Assembly (NCBI GenBank): GCA_025506515.1
Contig: CM046454.1
Location: 64,725,423-64,789,422 of the forward strand
DNA length: 64,000 nt
Direction of reading: 5' to 3'
Origin: Flaveria trinervia
Lineage: Eukaryota > Streptophyta > Magnoliopsida > Asterales > Asteraceae
The notes beneath the pieces are model-generated. The model was not told where the DNA came from and did not search any database. It saw nothing but the letters and a program-made list of their open reading frames with translations. This document shows positions 10,757-23,604 of this stretch, one piece after another; positions within the stretch are counted from its first letter, which is position 1, and each line of letters opens with the position of its first letter. A program made the translations under genes and the position numbers.

Positions 10757-13700
10757 ATGGTATCTTCAAGTTTCCCTCAATTATCTTCCCTCCACAACCC
10801 TAAACTCACCTTCAATTTCACTCATTCACCACAAACTCTACCTCTCACCACCAATCGCCATAAACCCACCATCAAAACCCCCAAATTTCTATCTTTTTGC
10901 AACCCCACGAACCCAAAAACTCACCATCGCAAGCTAATCTGCCATGGGGTTAGAGATTCTGCTAAAGAAGTTAAGGTGGGTTTGGATTTAGATGACGGTG
11001 GCGGCGGCGGCGGTGGTGGCGGTGGTGGTGGAGACGACGGTGATGTGAATGAAGAGAAGAAAGGTGGGTTTTTGCCAGATTGGGTGGATTTTACTTCTGA
11101 TGATGCGAAAACTGTATTTGCTGCACTTGCAGTTTCTCTTGCGTTTCGATCGTTTATTGCTGAACCGAGGTTCATTCCTTCGTTATCTATGTATCCTACA
11201 TTTGATGTTGGAGATAGACTTGTTGCTGAAAAGGTAGAAACTCTTTTTGATTTGTTGTTTAGTTTCTTGATTTTGTGTAATTTGATGTTGATTTTTCATG
11301 TTGTTATAAGGTTTGAGAACTAGAACAAGAGTTTTGTATGAATTTGTATCTTGATAACTATTGTGAAATTTAGGCTTATGAAGTATGGAAGTATGAATCA
11401 GATGGAACTTTGTAACTAGTGCTGCATATAGAACAATTTTGGTGTCGAAATAAGAGCAATTATTATGCTAATTTGCCAAGCAAACACAATTTTCCTTGAT
11501 ATCTGAAGTTCTCTATTTTTTATTTTAGACTAAGGGGGTGTTTGGCATTGGGCTATAAAAGTGATTATGTGATTATTGGGATATGGGTGTAATGAAAGAG
11601 ATCATGATTATTTGATTATATCAGTTTTGGATAACCGGTTTATGAGTAGTTGCAACAGAACTTGTTCAAATAATCTATAGCTTGTTTTACTTAGAAATCC
11701 TTGGATAGTTGGGCTTGGGAAAGCTGTTGATTATCTGATTATCACAACTAAAATAGCAGACACGCGTCACCAAACACTATTGATTATCTATTCTGATTGT
11801 TTGGTTTTGTTACAATTGATTATCTGATTCTGATAGTTCTATATCAACTTACTTAGAATTCATCTTAATTGGAAATCTTTACATAATTAGAGTTTTCTGA
11901 GCACTAAAAACTACTGATTATAACTTCAAACAACAAAAACATCCAAACACTATATCCTACAACCCATCTTGTTACAACATACATGATTACTTTCAAAAGG
12001 CAATGCTAAACACCCCCCTTTAAGAATTTTGCATAAAAATCAAAGGGTGGTGCAATTTACAAACCCATTATAACTTTTGTATCAGGGGCATTTAGATTCT
12101 TTGATTTATGAGTTATGACTTCATACTACAAATTTTAAGCATACAACAATAACTCTTTAATATACATTTTCTGGCATGGATAGTTTCATAGGATATTGTC
12201 ACAGGCTATAGTTTTTATCAAGTATCAACATAAACTATATCGGTATAGTTTCCGTATTATGAAATGTATTTTATTTTTCATGTGTAAGAAGTCCATTCAA
12301 CTATTTCTTTAGATGATTAATCCTTTCATTTGATATCTGGCAATTTCTTGATATATCAATACTTTTTTCAGGTTACTTACTATTTTAGAAAGCCATGCCC
12401 AAATGATATTGTGATTTTTAAGAGCCCTCCAGTCCTCCAAGAGGCAGGATACACTGATGACGATGTTTTTATAAAAAGAGTTGTTGCGAAGGCAGGAGAT
12501 TTAGTGGAGGTTAGTTTCTTAAATAGTATTGGTAATGCAACATGCCATGTCCTATGCTTGTATTTCAACGTTTTCTTTTGATAAAGTAGCTGTTCTTTAC
12601 GTCTTTCACATAAAAACGTTAAATTTTCACAAGAGGTGGTAGTGGGTTGATGAGTTGATCAAACATGTTGGGTAAAGGGTAAAAATTGGTAATTTTTGGG
12701 CATGTCGAAAGATGAGATGGGTTGAATTGTGAATTGGTCGAAATTGCCTTTTCTAATATATTCTATGCCTGTTCCTTTTTGGGTGTATTCTAGACATTTG
12801 ACTAATATACATGTTTATTAAAACTACCTGTGAACTATTTCTCCACAGGTACACAACGGGAAGCTAATAGTAAACGGGATAGTCAGAAACGAAGACTTCA
12901 CTTATGAAGCACCTAAATATGAAATGACTCCAATTGTATGTTCAATCTTAATACATATTTCCCATCATCTATGAAACTAAAATCCTGAAACCGCCTCTAA
13001 ATATCAGCCATATTTGTTCTATATTGCAGCGTGTACCAGAGAATTATGTTTTTGTGATGGAGATAATCGTAATAACAGCTATGATTCACATGTTTGGTAA
13101 GTTTTCTCCACTTCATGCTCAATTCTTTTACCAATTTATCTGTTTGACAAAAAGTTTAAACCTCTTTAGTGATTATTGAATTTAAAGGTGGCATTCTTGA
13201 TCCATTTTGTTATGAATGGGTTCATTTTGGTATATTTGATCTCAGACGAGTCAAATGGGTCGAATAAAAAGATTCAAAGATTCTACAAGAGGAACATAAC
13301 AAATGGTTTAAAGTCATTCAAAGTCTAGTCATTTTATATAACCTTCATGACTTCATTTTCTTGAAATTCTTCAAATTTAAATCAAAACTACTTACTACAG
13401 TAAGTGAAAAAAATATCAAATTGCTTTGCAGGAACAACATATTAGAACCAAAATATTAGAGGTGACCATTTCGACCCATTTACTTATAAATGAGACTGGT
13501 GATTTGTGCCTCAAATTAATGGGTCAAATGAAAAAAAAAAAATAATTGTGCAGCAGTCAAACAAGTTTGAAAGTCAATTAACTCTATTTAAAACATACAA
13601 CCCAATTGTCTTTTTCTTTTTTCCTTACAAAATTTTAGAGCATCATTGTATTTATATTGTTTTTGTATTTCTAATTAACATATTGTTTACAAAAGTAAAT

Positions 13701-14166
13701 ATACGTGTTAGCGAGTCTACCCAACTCGTTAAGAAGTGCACCTATAAAGGCGATCCATATCAACACAAACTTATTTTGACATCTTATACCTCCGATTTGT
13801 CCATCTTGTCACCTCTACGTATGCCAGAGCCTATAATTTATTCAATTTTGCATTCACATTTCACAACTTATACAAATCATCCCACTCTAAACCATATACA
13901 TTTCATTTCAGTTTCCAGTTTTATCAGTTTTCTTGTGGTAATGACCTCCAAAACTAAAATCAATATGTCTTTTCTATTGTAATCACATCAGGGGACCCCT
14001 ACCGGCGAAGAACATAATCGGTAGATCAGTGTTGCGGTATTGGCCACCAACGAGGATCGGCAGCACGATTTTGCCAGCTGGTTGTGCAATTGACACACCT
14101 GAAAATACTAATAATAGTTTAGAATCACAGCAAGATTCTAGTTCTAGTACATTAGCATCTCAATAG
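10757..14166 (+). CDS. PLSP1: Plastidic type I signal peptidase, five exons, one-base lesion
   Basis: Exons are 10757-11233, 12372-12509, 12849-12935, 13030-13096 and 13992-14166, all with GT-AG introns. The product (about 314 residues if the frame is kept) should be the plastid serine/lysine signal peptidase that removes targeting peptides at the envelope and thylakoid. It shows a Ser/Thr-rich transit peptide (about 1-65), a 12-Gly tract (81-92), a membrane anchor near 118-132, catalytic Ser144 in SLSMYPT, catalytic Lys194 in FIKRVVAK, VHNGKLIVNG, and a tail GPLPAKNIIGRSVLRYWPP. The first ATG of the frame was chosen; an upstream in-frame TTG is not a plant start. In exon 4 one G is missing at 13059-13060, so the conserved GDNRNNSYDS block is only readable after a frame change. 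It is either a pseudogene or a base-call error. All splice sites and the rest of the frame are intact. Confidence 0.9.
11531..12023. mobile_element. Tourist-like MITE in PLSP1 intron 1
   Basis: The left end GGGGGTGTTTGGCATTG pairs with the complement of CAATGCTAAACACCCCCC on the right. TAA flanks both ends (11531-11533 and 12021-12023), the target duplication typical of PIF/Harbinger-related Tourist MITEs. It is about 487 bp with no coding capacity. Confidence 0.65.
13457..13817. mobile_element. Possible MITE in PLSP1 intron 4
   Basis: It has a 10-bp perfect terminal inverted repeat, TAGAGGTGAC, and CGACCCATTT-type words common in the other small elements here. No target duplication is visible. 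A related left-end-like sequence (AGGTGGCATTC) sits at 13186, so this may be one remnant nested in another. Confidence 0.35.
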
Positions 14167-14574
14167 GAATTTGGGATTGAAGGCATACACCTTTTTTCAT
14201 TGACTTTTTATAGTCAACATGTAAACTATGTGCATACAGTTATCTTTTTAATTGACAAGGGATCTATGTGATGAGATCATGAGAGTTGGAAAAATGGTCA
14301 TATGATTTGGGTGATGGGTGAACTTTTTTCGTTGTAAATATTTGATACAAGTCATTATTATGTTAAATGTGATTGTAAAACTATATTATTATTGACTATA
14401 TACATTTAAGTATTGGGATTACCCTTTGGCAACTGTTAAATTGTTTTGACTTGTTATGTTAACCAACTTCTAATTTTTCATATACGAGTGGCTTATTATG
14501 GCATAGTAAAGCAGAAGAAAATATGAAAAATGTCTCCCCATCATTGATTGATATTTGGGTAAAAGCTCTAAAGA
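14167..14574. other. PLSP1 3' UTR and intergenic DNA
   Basis: AT-rich sequence with no gene or structured repeat seen. The PLSP1 poly(A) site should lie here. Confidence 0.4.
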
Positions 14575-15075
14575 AATCTAGGTTTTATTTATTCAAATTA
14601 TTAACTTTTGATCAATATTAATCTCAACTAATAATATGATTACTATAAATTTTAACTTTTGATTTTGTTATTAATAACAATCACAGTTTAAATTTTCATT
14701 AACTCTGTTAATTTTTTATGATGTATCATGTGAGGTGGCTCGTAACGTTATGTATAAGATAGTTACAATTAATATATTACTTTGAGAAATTTATTTTCTG
14801 AAATTATTTAATATAACCCTTTTGTCACAACATAAGTTGCTTGAAGACAAAGCAAAATTGAGTGATATATTTATATTTATATTTTAATTATGTAATATGT
14901 TATGTCACATATCACATCACGAGCGACGTCATTTAGCGCGTCATATAACACTAACGGAGTTAACGAACAATTAGACTTGGATTATTATTGGTGACTAAAT
15001 CAAAAGTTAAGATTAATATTGGTCAATTATTAGTTCAAATTATTATTCATCAATAGTTAATAGGTTAGATTATTA
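14575..15075. repeat. Foldback repeat about 500 bp, arms about 150 bp
   Basis: 14575-14730 aligns imperfectly with the reverse complement of 14920-15075. Shared words include ATTAACTTTTGAT, AACTAATAAT, TTAACTTTTGATTT and GTTAACTCCGTTA or its one-base variants. The structure fits an old MITE or foldback element. The ends and target duplication are not resolved. Confidence 0.55.
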
Positions 15076-15470
15076 AAATCTAATTTTTTAAAAATTAATT
15101 AGATATGATATATTTTAAATAGAAGGTAGTATAAAGATCCGCATGTTCCTCTTTAACAAACTCCTAAATATATTTCGTTTTCTTTTTACTAAGTAGAAAT
15201 TTTGAAATCATGTTAATATACTTTAAAAATCATTTTCCCCGAGAAAAAACTTCATAAAAATATAAACAACTTTTATAAGTGTTTTAATTAAGTCACTTAA
15301 ACTTTTTTTGTTCTAATTTACTCACTCAACTTATAGTTAATGTGCTAATCCAATATAATTTACCTACAAAGTAGGTTACCATACCTACATGGTATTTTTA
15401 AATTGCTTAGGTGGAATATGATAAAAAAGACCCTGAAAGTGAAAAAGAATTTCACTTTTAGTCTACCAGG
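15076..15470. other. Intergenic, AT-rich
   Basis: No gene. The last eight bases (15463-15470) are the left target duplication of the adjacent hAT-like element. Confidence 0.4.
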
Positions 15471-16275
15471 TAGGGTTGTTCAAATAGTTCGATACTCGAA
15501 AATCGTTCGAACTCAATCGAAAAAAACTCGGATTTTTACTCGTTCGAATTTTGGCTCGGTCGTATATAAACCGAGCGGCTCGGTTTGTTTTGAAAATGAA
15601 CCAAGCACGAGTAAAGGTGCGTTCGCTCGGTTTAGTTTCTATATATTCTATATTTGTTAATCTATTTAGTTATTTACCAATTACCACTATATAAATTATT
15701 TAGTAAAAAATCAACCTTAAATGTAAAGATTTATTCTCTGATCAAACAATATTTCATATTTTAAAATTCTTTCACCATTCAACTCATCATCACTTTCTAG
15801 TCGTCCCCCGTATCCCACACCTCCCTACCGACTACTGAGGTGCTGCCTCTGGCACTCTGACATGTGACCACGACCTTCGGCAATCCGACTTGCAATAGTT
15901 TGATTGCGCATCCCGCCTCCAAAGTCCGACCTAGTTCGAAGCCCGACATTGTTTAGTTGTTCCTAATCGCGATATCTTGAGGTTAGATTTTCTTTTTTTA
16001 AGATTTGATTCTTAAAAAACATTTGCACAAGCATTGATGAAAATATTACGGTTGGAACTTGAAAGCTGAAAATTTTGAATGAATTATTAGTTTTGTTTTA
16101 AATTACAACACGAAACCGAACAAAACCGAGCACTCGGTTTAAAACCGAACCGAGTTCGAGCATGAAGTTTGCGCTCGAATTTGTAAATTCGTACTGAACC
16201 GAGCCGCTCAGTTTGAAACCGAACCAAGTTCAAGCAGAGTTGCGTTTGATTCGGTTCGGCTCGTGAACATCCCTA
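15471..16275. mobile_element. hAT-like non-autonomous element (805 bp)
   Basis: Terminal inverted repeats are TAGGGTTGTTCA on the left and TGAACATCCCTA read at the right (complement TAGGGATGTTCA). CTACCAGG on the left and CTACCAAA on the right form an 8-bp target duplication with two mismatches. The subterminal regions are full of AACCGAACCGAG / CTCGGTT words in both orientations. No transposase is encoded, and the short ORF at 15403-15660 crosses the element edge and is not a gene. Confidence 0.7.
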
Positions 16276-16764
16276 CTACCAAACATTCGTCTTTCTTTTG
16301 GAGGTAAGGATTTGATATCATCCGTTTTATCATATTTTTGGAAACCAAATATGCATGAATTTTCACTTTTGAGCAAAAGTCCCCTTCGGGCCTCTTAAAA
16401 GCTCGCCCATGAACCAACCAGAATCCGAAAGTCGATTGCATAGTAGCAAAAGCATTGAACAAATAGGGAAGCACTCATTTGCGTTACTCAATCTAGCACG
16501 CTCAAGAAAGGTTGCATTGGTCGATTTGATTCATGCATGTATTGAAGAAGATGCAAGAGCTGTATTGATGAAATGCACGACCATATTGATAAAGTCTAGC
16601 TATTAGAAAACATGAATCATGAGATAATGACCTTGTAATTTACTATCTATCATTAAATCTTCACAAGAAATGAATAGAGAAAATTAAACTGCAAGAAAAA
16701 GTGAAATGCAAATCAAGTTCATGCATGATCATTGATCAACCTCAAATAGCCCTTTCGCGCGTTA
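16276..16764. other. Intergenic, no recognised gene
   Basis: Short opposing ORFs at 16208-16606 overlap each other and have no known motif. I see nothing convincing. Confidence 0.4.
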
Positions 16765-17130
16765 GATTCAAATGACTTGGATATCTTGGAATATGATGGT
16801 CGACTTGATCCAAACGAGTTTGTAGAACATGTGAGAATTGTAAGAGTATTTGATTGCAACCGAACATGAGAAGATCACAATTCACAATTCACAAAGGTCA
16901 ATGTTGTTGCCTTTAAAGTTGAAATATAAGCATCTGCGTGTAGGGCAACATTCCAAGAGAGAACAAAGGGGAAAAGATAACCTTAGAACATGGCCAAAAA
17001 TGAAAAAAATAAATCTGAAAGAAAGTTCATGTCTTTCGGTTACATTCAAGAACGGTTCTTACTCTATTTTCTTAATCACGGTCAAGCAAAGCGTGAACAA
17101 CATGCACAAACATGTTCAATTACAGTCACA
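16765..17130 (+). pseudogene. Ty3/gypsy gag relic
   Basis: Across frames the plus strand gives DLDILEYDGRLDPNEFVEHV, then a stretch like VVAFKVEI, then LRTWPKMKK and ERF/YIQERF-like pieces. These follow the order of a plant gypsy gag core (x-x-EFDGKLDPDEF, ALKL, TWxxMKxxLKERF). Several stops and frame changes show a decayed fragment with no neighbouring LTRs. Confidence 0.5.
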
Positions 17131-17137
17131 TGATTCA

Positions 17138-17343
17138 GGAGTTGTTTGATAGTCTCTTGATGATTATTAAAAGGCTACCTGTTATGGTTTAGAGATAACC
17201 TTAAGTCTGAATGATTAAAAGATAACCATTAAGATGTCACATGTTAACCATTTAACCTTAATGCAACCTTTTAACCATTAAAATACTATAAACCATTGAG
17301 AGATAGCATTTTAATGATCATTAAGAGACTAACAAACAACCCC
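17138..17343. mobile_element. MITE-like element (206 bp)
   Basis: The left end GGAGTTGTTTGATAGTCTCT and the complement of the right end, GGGGTTGTTTGTTAGTCTCT, agree over about 39 bp with few mismatches. The interior repeats AACCATTAA words. No clear target duplication was found. Confidence 0.55.
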
Positions 17344-17859
17344 TTAGTTTATCTTCATAAGATTTCCTTTCAAAAGACGTCGTAAGCTGAGTACAAGATC
17401 ATTTAGTCCTTTTGAATACTTGAGAATGTGAATAAGAATGCTTACAAGGTTGATCTAAGAGGAGAATGTGGAGTTTTAACTTACAACCACCTTCAATGTT
17501 GTTAATCTTAGTCCTTACTTAAAAGTTGTGACAGAAGTTTTAGGCGTAAACTGAGATGCTAAAAGAAACACAAATGAATAGAAATATACAAGGTTCAAAA
17601 TTTTCAAGCAAATATGACTTTTTTGAACAGCAAAATCAAACTGTTTATCTACATAATTCACACGGGCTCATTAAGTTCGATTCCCACTAGTATGAAACAA
17701 ACAACATAAACGGCTATTTCTCTATGATTGTATACACTAGTGCAATCAGCATCTGTTGCTAAAAAATAAAAAATAATTGGATAAACTCTTAACAATAAAC
17801 CATTGTTACATCCAACGGCTGAAGTTAACTCAACTTACAACTACGATCTTCGTGTCTCC
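17344..17859. other. Intergenic and LCV 3' UTR
   Basis: No gene. The bases next to 17860 should hold the LCV 3' UTR, since that gene runs on the minus strand and ends here. Confidence 0.4.
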
Positions 17860-20800
17860 TCAGCTTCTGTTATTTCTAGGTCGGTCCACATTAACATTTG
17901 AATCCAGAGTTGATAGTATTTGTGGCATTGACATGCCCCCAGAAACCACAATTTCTGCATCAGAAAACAGAATATGTCAATAAAAAATTTATTGTATAAG
18001 GGAATATACTTGGTTTGGCAAAATGACTACTAGTAATACGGGTCAAAACTGATTGGCAGGCCAGCCCGCAAACAATTTTATGACTTTTTTTTTAATTTAT
18101 AAGTAATTGTGCTACATATATTACACAATCATATCATAAGAATAAAAGTATAACTTTCTTATAATAAATTGATTTACAAAGTTTATAAGTAATTGTGCTA
18201 CATATATGACTTTTAAATCACTTTCATATGTTTGACCCATTTCTTTCTAGTTATTATTTTTAGCTGAACCCGGACAACACATTGGAAATAAAACATAACC
18301 CAAATTGACTCGTTTGTATATATTATTGTCAAATTGCCTAAGCATATTCTACAAGGTGTTTGGATGTGCATTTATTTTGATTATAGTGAGAATTTTGAGT
18401 GCTTGTGTAAAGTTTATTTTAATTTTAATTTCTGATAAGTTAAGTCAAAAAAATCAAATTTGAAGATCCAGATAAAAAATTACCCATCTCTCCTTACCTT
18501 TAATCGGTTGATTATTTGTCTATGGTCAATAAAATAAATTTTAAAAAGCACAACCCTACACCTACTTAAATCTATAGGGGCCAAATATTTTTGTCAAAAA
18601 GCTTCAGCCTGTTTTTATTATACAAGTAGTCATCTACTACATGAAACCTACTTATTTGGGTACTGATTTTGTCACTACTGAAAGGTTATTTTAGACATTT
18701 GACATAATTAAGACACTCACCAATTCCTTCACGAACAGATAAGTTGGGTCTGATAACATCCTTTGAATTGACCAAGAAGATATCGCCAATGTAAAGATGG
18801 TTTGTTGGAACATAAACGGAGTATAGCTCTTCCTCCCCTGAATAATTCTATAATCCAGAAAAACGAAGATTAAAATGACGCACATAGAAAAAAAAAACTT
18901 AGGGTCTTATTGTTCATCAGCATTTACATTTTGTTGGTCACATTGATATGGTCTACAAATAGATAAAATGTGAGTCTAAGTTAACTGATTCTTGTAGAAT
19001 AAAAATGGTTTTCAGTATGAAGTATGGTGTTAGAGTTGGCATCAAATTTATTAGAACACGCTTACGACTCGTGACTTACAAATGACAGTTAAGAACTGGA
19101 TATACACAAAGTGTCTTAACCATAGAAAATACCCATTTCGGTTTTAATGATAATTGTGTATTTAATAACGGCTCCAGAAATGGCAATTTCAATTCATTAA
19201 CTTATGAATGGGTCAATTCCAGGAGTGATTATAAAAAATGCCAAGTTGGTGAAATGGAGTGTGTGTGTGTATGTCAAACAGGTTGAAACTCATCCAAAAT
19301 TAATATTTACTAATACAACCTCCTAGATTATTTTATTCAAAGAGTTACATTATTATTGCAATTGCAATCATAATTAGAACATTCATTAGTTATATTTCTT
19401 TTTGATTTAAAAAAACGATTCTAGCACCTCTACCCAACCTGGTACAGTTTGACACATACTTCACCATGATTAATTTTGGCCCATTACTAACCTGCTCATT
19501 GTTGATGATTTGACAAAGTTAAAAAATCGTTCTTGATCGAATATTTATACAAACAAACTGCATAGAATAACTTGGAGGGAATTAACTGAATAGGAAATCG
19601 ATTAACTGCAAATGTTTACAACTAACCCTATTTATACATATACAAACGTGTCAAACAGTTGCGTCAGTTCATATATGGCATAACTGCCATATGAACCATT
19701 GCCTCCTAATCACAGGACAAGGACTTAGGACATAGGTTTTATTTAAATTGAATTTGTCACACATATTAACAATTAACATATGTACATAATAGTATAATAC
19801 TAGACTTAGGATGATATTCTTAATGCCAAATTTAGTTCTAAGACTCTTACACTCATCTTGCCACCTCCATTCCTAACAGATGGGGCCCTCAAAATTAAGA
19901 ATCACATAATGAAACTTCATTCAAAAATGGGTTTAAAGTTGAACCTGGAGAGTGACAGATGAAGTAATAAACCCAAATGCATATTCACCAATACGAGGAT
20001 GCCTAATGATAGCAACTTCTTTAAATGCCTGTGTGTTTTGATCTGCAATTAAAGAAAGGAATGGTGTTGATGTGCTGTTGATTAGATCACAGGAAAAAGT
20101 AACAAGGGATAGTGTATGTGAGGGCCACCATGTATTCAACTTCATTAAGGCGACACTCAAAGTGGAACTACTTTATAGGTTGCCGTCGTCCAAGTATGTA
20201 TCTGGTTTCATTTGTACCAATTCGTGAACTTAAAATGTTTTTGAATATATATTAACCTAAAAATGTAGACAACTCATCAGGGGTATTTTTGTCTTTTTAA
20301 AGAAGTTAAGGGCATCTTCAATTTCCAAGATGTTTTTACCAGGGAATTAGTAAAAATAAAACAAAAAGATACATATTTGGGTAGCCTAATAAGTTTTCAA
20401 TACATGGGTATTTTATCTTTTCAAAAAGGTTCAGACAATTCTGTTATCCCACATGTTATTTTACCAGAATTAGTATAAATGAAATCAGATGCGTACTTGG
20501 GTGACCTAATAAGTAGTTTCAATACAGAGTGTCCTTAATGAAAAAAGTTGAAAATTAGGGTAAGTGGGTAACCCCCACATACATTATCTTATATAATAAC
20601 CACAAACCTGGAGATATGGCAGCACTAATTTGTTTGGAGGCATTATAGATATGACGAACAAATGGCATTCGTTTAATAAACCATTCCCCAAGGCTCAAAA
20701 CGGATGCACCCAACCAAGATGACATAAATACCCCAACCAAAAATATGAACATGATGGAAGTTATAAATCCAACACCTACAAAAATTTAAATGGATAAAAT

Positions 20801-23604
20801 TAAACACTTACGCTTTAAACTTCAAGAGAGGTGGCAATTTCAACCTGATATAACATGGTTTGATTTTATCTCTAACAAGTCAAATGAGTCAAGCTAAAAG
20901 ATTTAACTAAAAAGGAAACAAGTTGCATGTCAACCGAAATGGTATTCAGATTCATAAAACGTTCGCATTTGGTATTTGAGATTGCTTGTTAAATTGGTTT
21001 ATGTGCTTATTATTTCTTGAAAGAAACAGTTCGGAAGAAGAAACTTCAACTCACTCACTGAAAGCTCTTATTTCAGACAAAAAATCAATAAGTGGCTTAT
21101 CATGTCATTAACAAAGTTGAGATTATTAACATAATACTATAATTTTGTAATCTTATCAGAAAAATTAATTATGTGTAACTTCAAAGTAACAGATAAGGCA
21201 ATCTTACCTAGCCTGCGCTAAAAGTATATATTTGACCCTTTACTCAACCCAACCCTACCCACTTCGCCACTCCTAAATTCAAGAATTAGAAAATAATCTA
21301 TCTGCTATATACCAATAGGAATACATACAAAAACATTATTAGTATAGATCAGTCTTGCAAGAGACGCTTGATTAGAGTAACGTATAAATCTTTTGGAAAT
21401 GTCACATATATTATATTGTTATTGCTTTTTTAATAACCTAATCACTCAACTATAGGAAATGTTTAAGTGGATCTACAAATCTATATATAAGAGAACGATA
21501 CAAGCATGTGCTCACCAAATATATCTATGCCGAGTTGAACATATATTGGAGAGAAAAATCCATCCACAAAATGTATAAACCACCATGTTACGTAGAAAGT
21601 AATAGCCATTGGCAATAGGATGACACTGCAAAAAAGGATCAAAATCAAGCAAAAAGTACCAAATTAGATACAAAATAATACAAAAAGTAAGTGTCCATCT
21701 ATCACATTAAGTGAAATGATGATTGCACATATGAGTGAGTATATGACTTTCCATTGCAAAACAGGATTAGTACCGCAATATCAAATTAAGTGAAAAGACT
21801 ATTACACATACCTGACCCAACTTCTAAATTTGCAAAACCAGAGTTATAACCAATATACAACAATCTAAACTTTAAAAAGAATTCTACATCAAGGATATTA
21901 ACTCCATATAAGAAACATAAAGCAAACAGAAGGATAAAGAATAACTAATTATATTGTATGATAAACACTCTTGTGCTTTTCATTTATAAATAAGCAAATC
22001 TTTCATCAATTAGTAGTGACTTAAGATATTACCTTTTTAACTGAAGTCCTATGTTAGGTGATGTAATGCTTTTAGCTTTGAATATATCTAGTTGGCTGAC
22101 AGATTTTTACATAATTTTAATAAATTAGTGAAAAGTGTGATATGGTGTTATGAAATATTCACAAATTCAAATAGCATAGATGATGTCTACACATTCTAGA
22201 AATCATTTTATTAACTAAAAACATAAATTCGTTTTCATAAAAACTAGAAATTTGATTTTTTATACCAAACACTTATACATGTGTGTATAGTTCATAAGGT
22301 ATGAAAAGTTAGTTCAGTTGAATTAGAAATAAGTGAAAGAAAACTCCACCTAAACTGCCATATTATTAATAAAAAAGTAAAAATAGAAAGTAAAAGTTTA
22401 CATATCATCAACTTAAACCACAATAATCATCAGCTAAAGGCTATTAAGAAATGTGTAAAAATCTTTTTTGCTCCCTAAATTCAAACATATTAGTCACCAA
22501 GGGTACCATAACATTGGATCATGCAGGAATTAATTCCTAGTGTAGAAAGATACTCAAAGGTAGCAAATAACCGAAAGAAGTCAAAATTTGTTACAACGGT
22601 TTGTTAGTCAAACTAGTCTTTAGAATGGCAAACTTTCACATCATCATGTATGGTTTTCGAAATCTTCGAAAAAGTTAGTTCACAACAAAATATGAAAACT
22701 GAAACATCATTTTCAACTTTAAGTAAGACACTTCGGTTACATCATCAAGCAAGAAGATTAAGGAAGAAAATTGTGCATACCATCCTGTCATAAACTTTTT
22801 AGAAGCCCAACTCCTGATAACTTTGTAGAACGTCTACATGAAAAAGAAAAAGTCACGTTGAAGTTTGCCCACATAAAGTAATACTCAAATCCATATCCAT
22901 GAGAAACGAAACAGCCAAAATGTTTCACACAGTATGAATGATAATCACACATCAGTAACAGCACTATACGACGAAAAATCAAACACTTAATTTACAGTAC
23001 TTATCCCTAGGATTGTACATATAAACATAATTCACGAGTTAGCTTTTTAATTCATAGAAAGAAAATCATTTCCATTACTTATCCTATACTATTCAACTGT
23101 CACTGGATGAGTCAAATTACCTACAAAAATCAAATCAATCCCCATCATCAACCACTTAACCCCTAATTATCCCCTTCTAACTACAAAATCCACACTAAAC
23201 ATGTTCCAACAGAATCCAATAACCATCATCCATAAACCACACTAATCAGCTCAACATTCAACATTTCAACTCCCCCTCCAGAAAACCCTAATCAGGCCCC
23301 AATCTTCCAACAGAAAACAGCTACAAACCAGATACGATAACAAATCCACCACAAGCAGCATTACGATCTGATAAGAATGAAGCTTAAACAGGTGAAACAG
23401 ATTCAAATTTAAAGTGTTGATTAGGGATCAATTTAGTAATCAAATGGATGAAATTGTGAATTGGAAGAGAGATACCTCGTTGTGAGAAGATGAAGTGGAA
23501 GAGGGTGAGGGCTTTGACGACGGAGTGTCGTCATCGGCGACGGTGTTAGCGACGGGAATAAGCAGCTCCCGATCTCTGCTGATCGGAGATTTTTCGTCCA
23601 CCAT
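17860..23604 (-). CDS. LCV: LIKE-COV (DUF502) membrane protein, seven exons
   Basis: Exons on the minus strand: 23476-23604, 22781-22833, 21516-21625, 20608-20775, 19945-20042, 18721-18847 and 17860-17954. All introns are GT-AG, phases join exactly, and the sum is 780 nt (259 residues plus TGA). The protein has an N-terminal DRELLIPVA motif, two likely membrane segments (about 61-81, CVILLPMAITFYVTWWFIHF; about 99-121), then the conserved EWFIKRMPFVRHIYNASKQ, DQNTQAFKEVAIIRHPR, YVPTNHLYIGDIFLVN and VVSGGMSMPQ. This is the plant CONTINUOUS VASCULAR RING family, integral membrane proteins linked to vascular patterning in Arabidopsis. Which LCV paralogue it is cannot be told from here. No lesion is seen. 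A CT-rich leader (23621-23632) precedes the start. Confidence 0.93.
20827..21275. mobile_element. Small element in LCV intron 3
   Basis: The left AGAGGTGGCAATTTC pairs loosely with the complement of the right end (TAGGAGTGGCGAAGTGG). ACTTCAAG and AATTCAAG flank it, an 8-bp duplication with one mismatch, which fits a hAT-like non-autonomous element of about 449 bp. Confidence 0.5.

Noticed and set aside
10921..11237. ORFs at 10921-11175 (-) and 11049-11237 (+)
   Set aside because: They overlap PLSP1 exon 1 in other frames and have no motifs.
13506..13982. 158-codon ORF
   Set aside because: It lies wholly inside PLSP1 intron 4, has low-complexity composition and runs through a MITE end.
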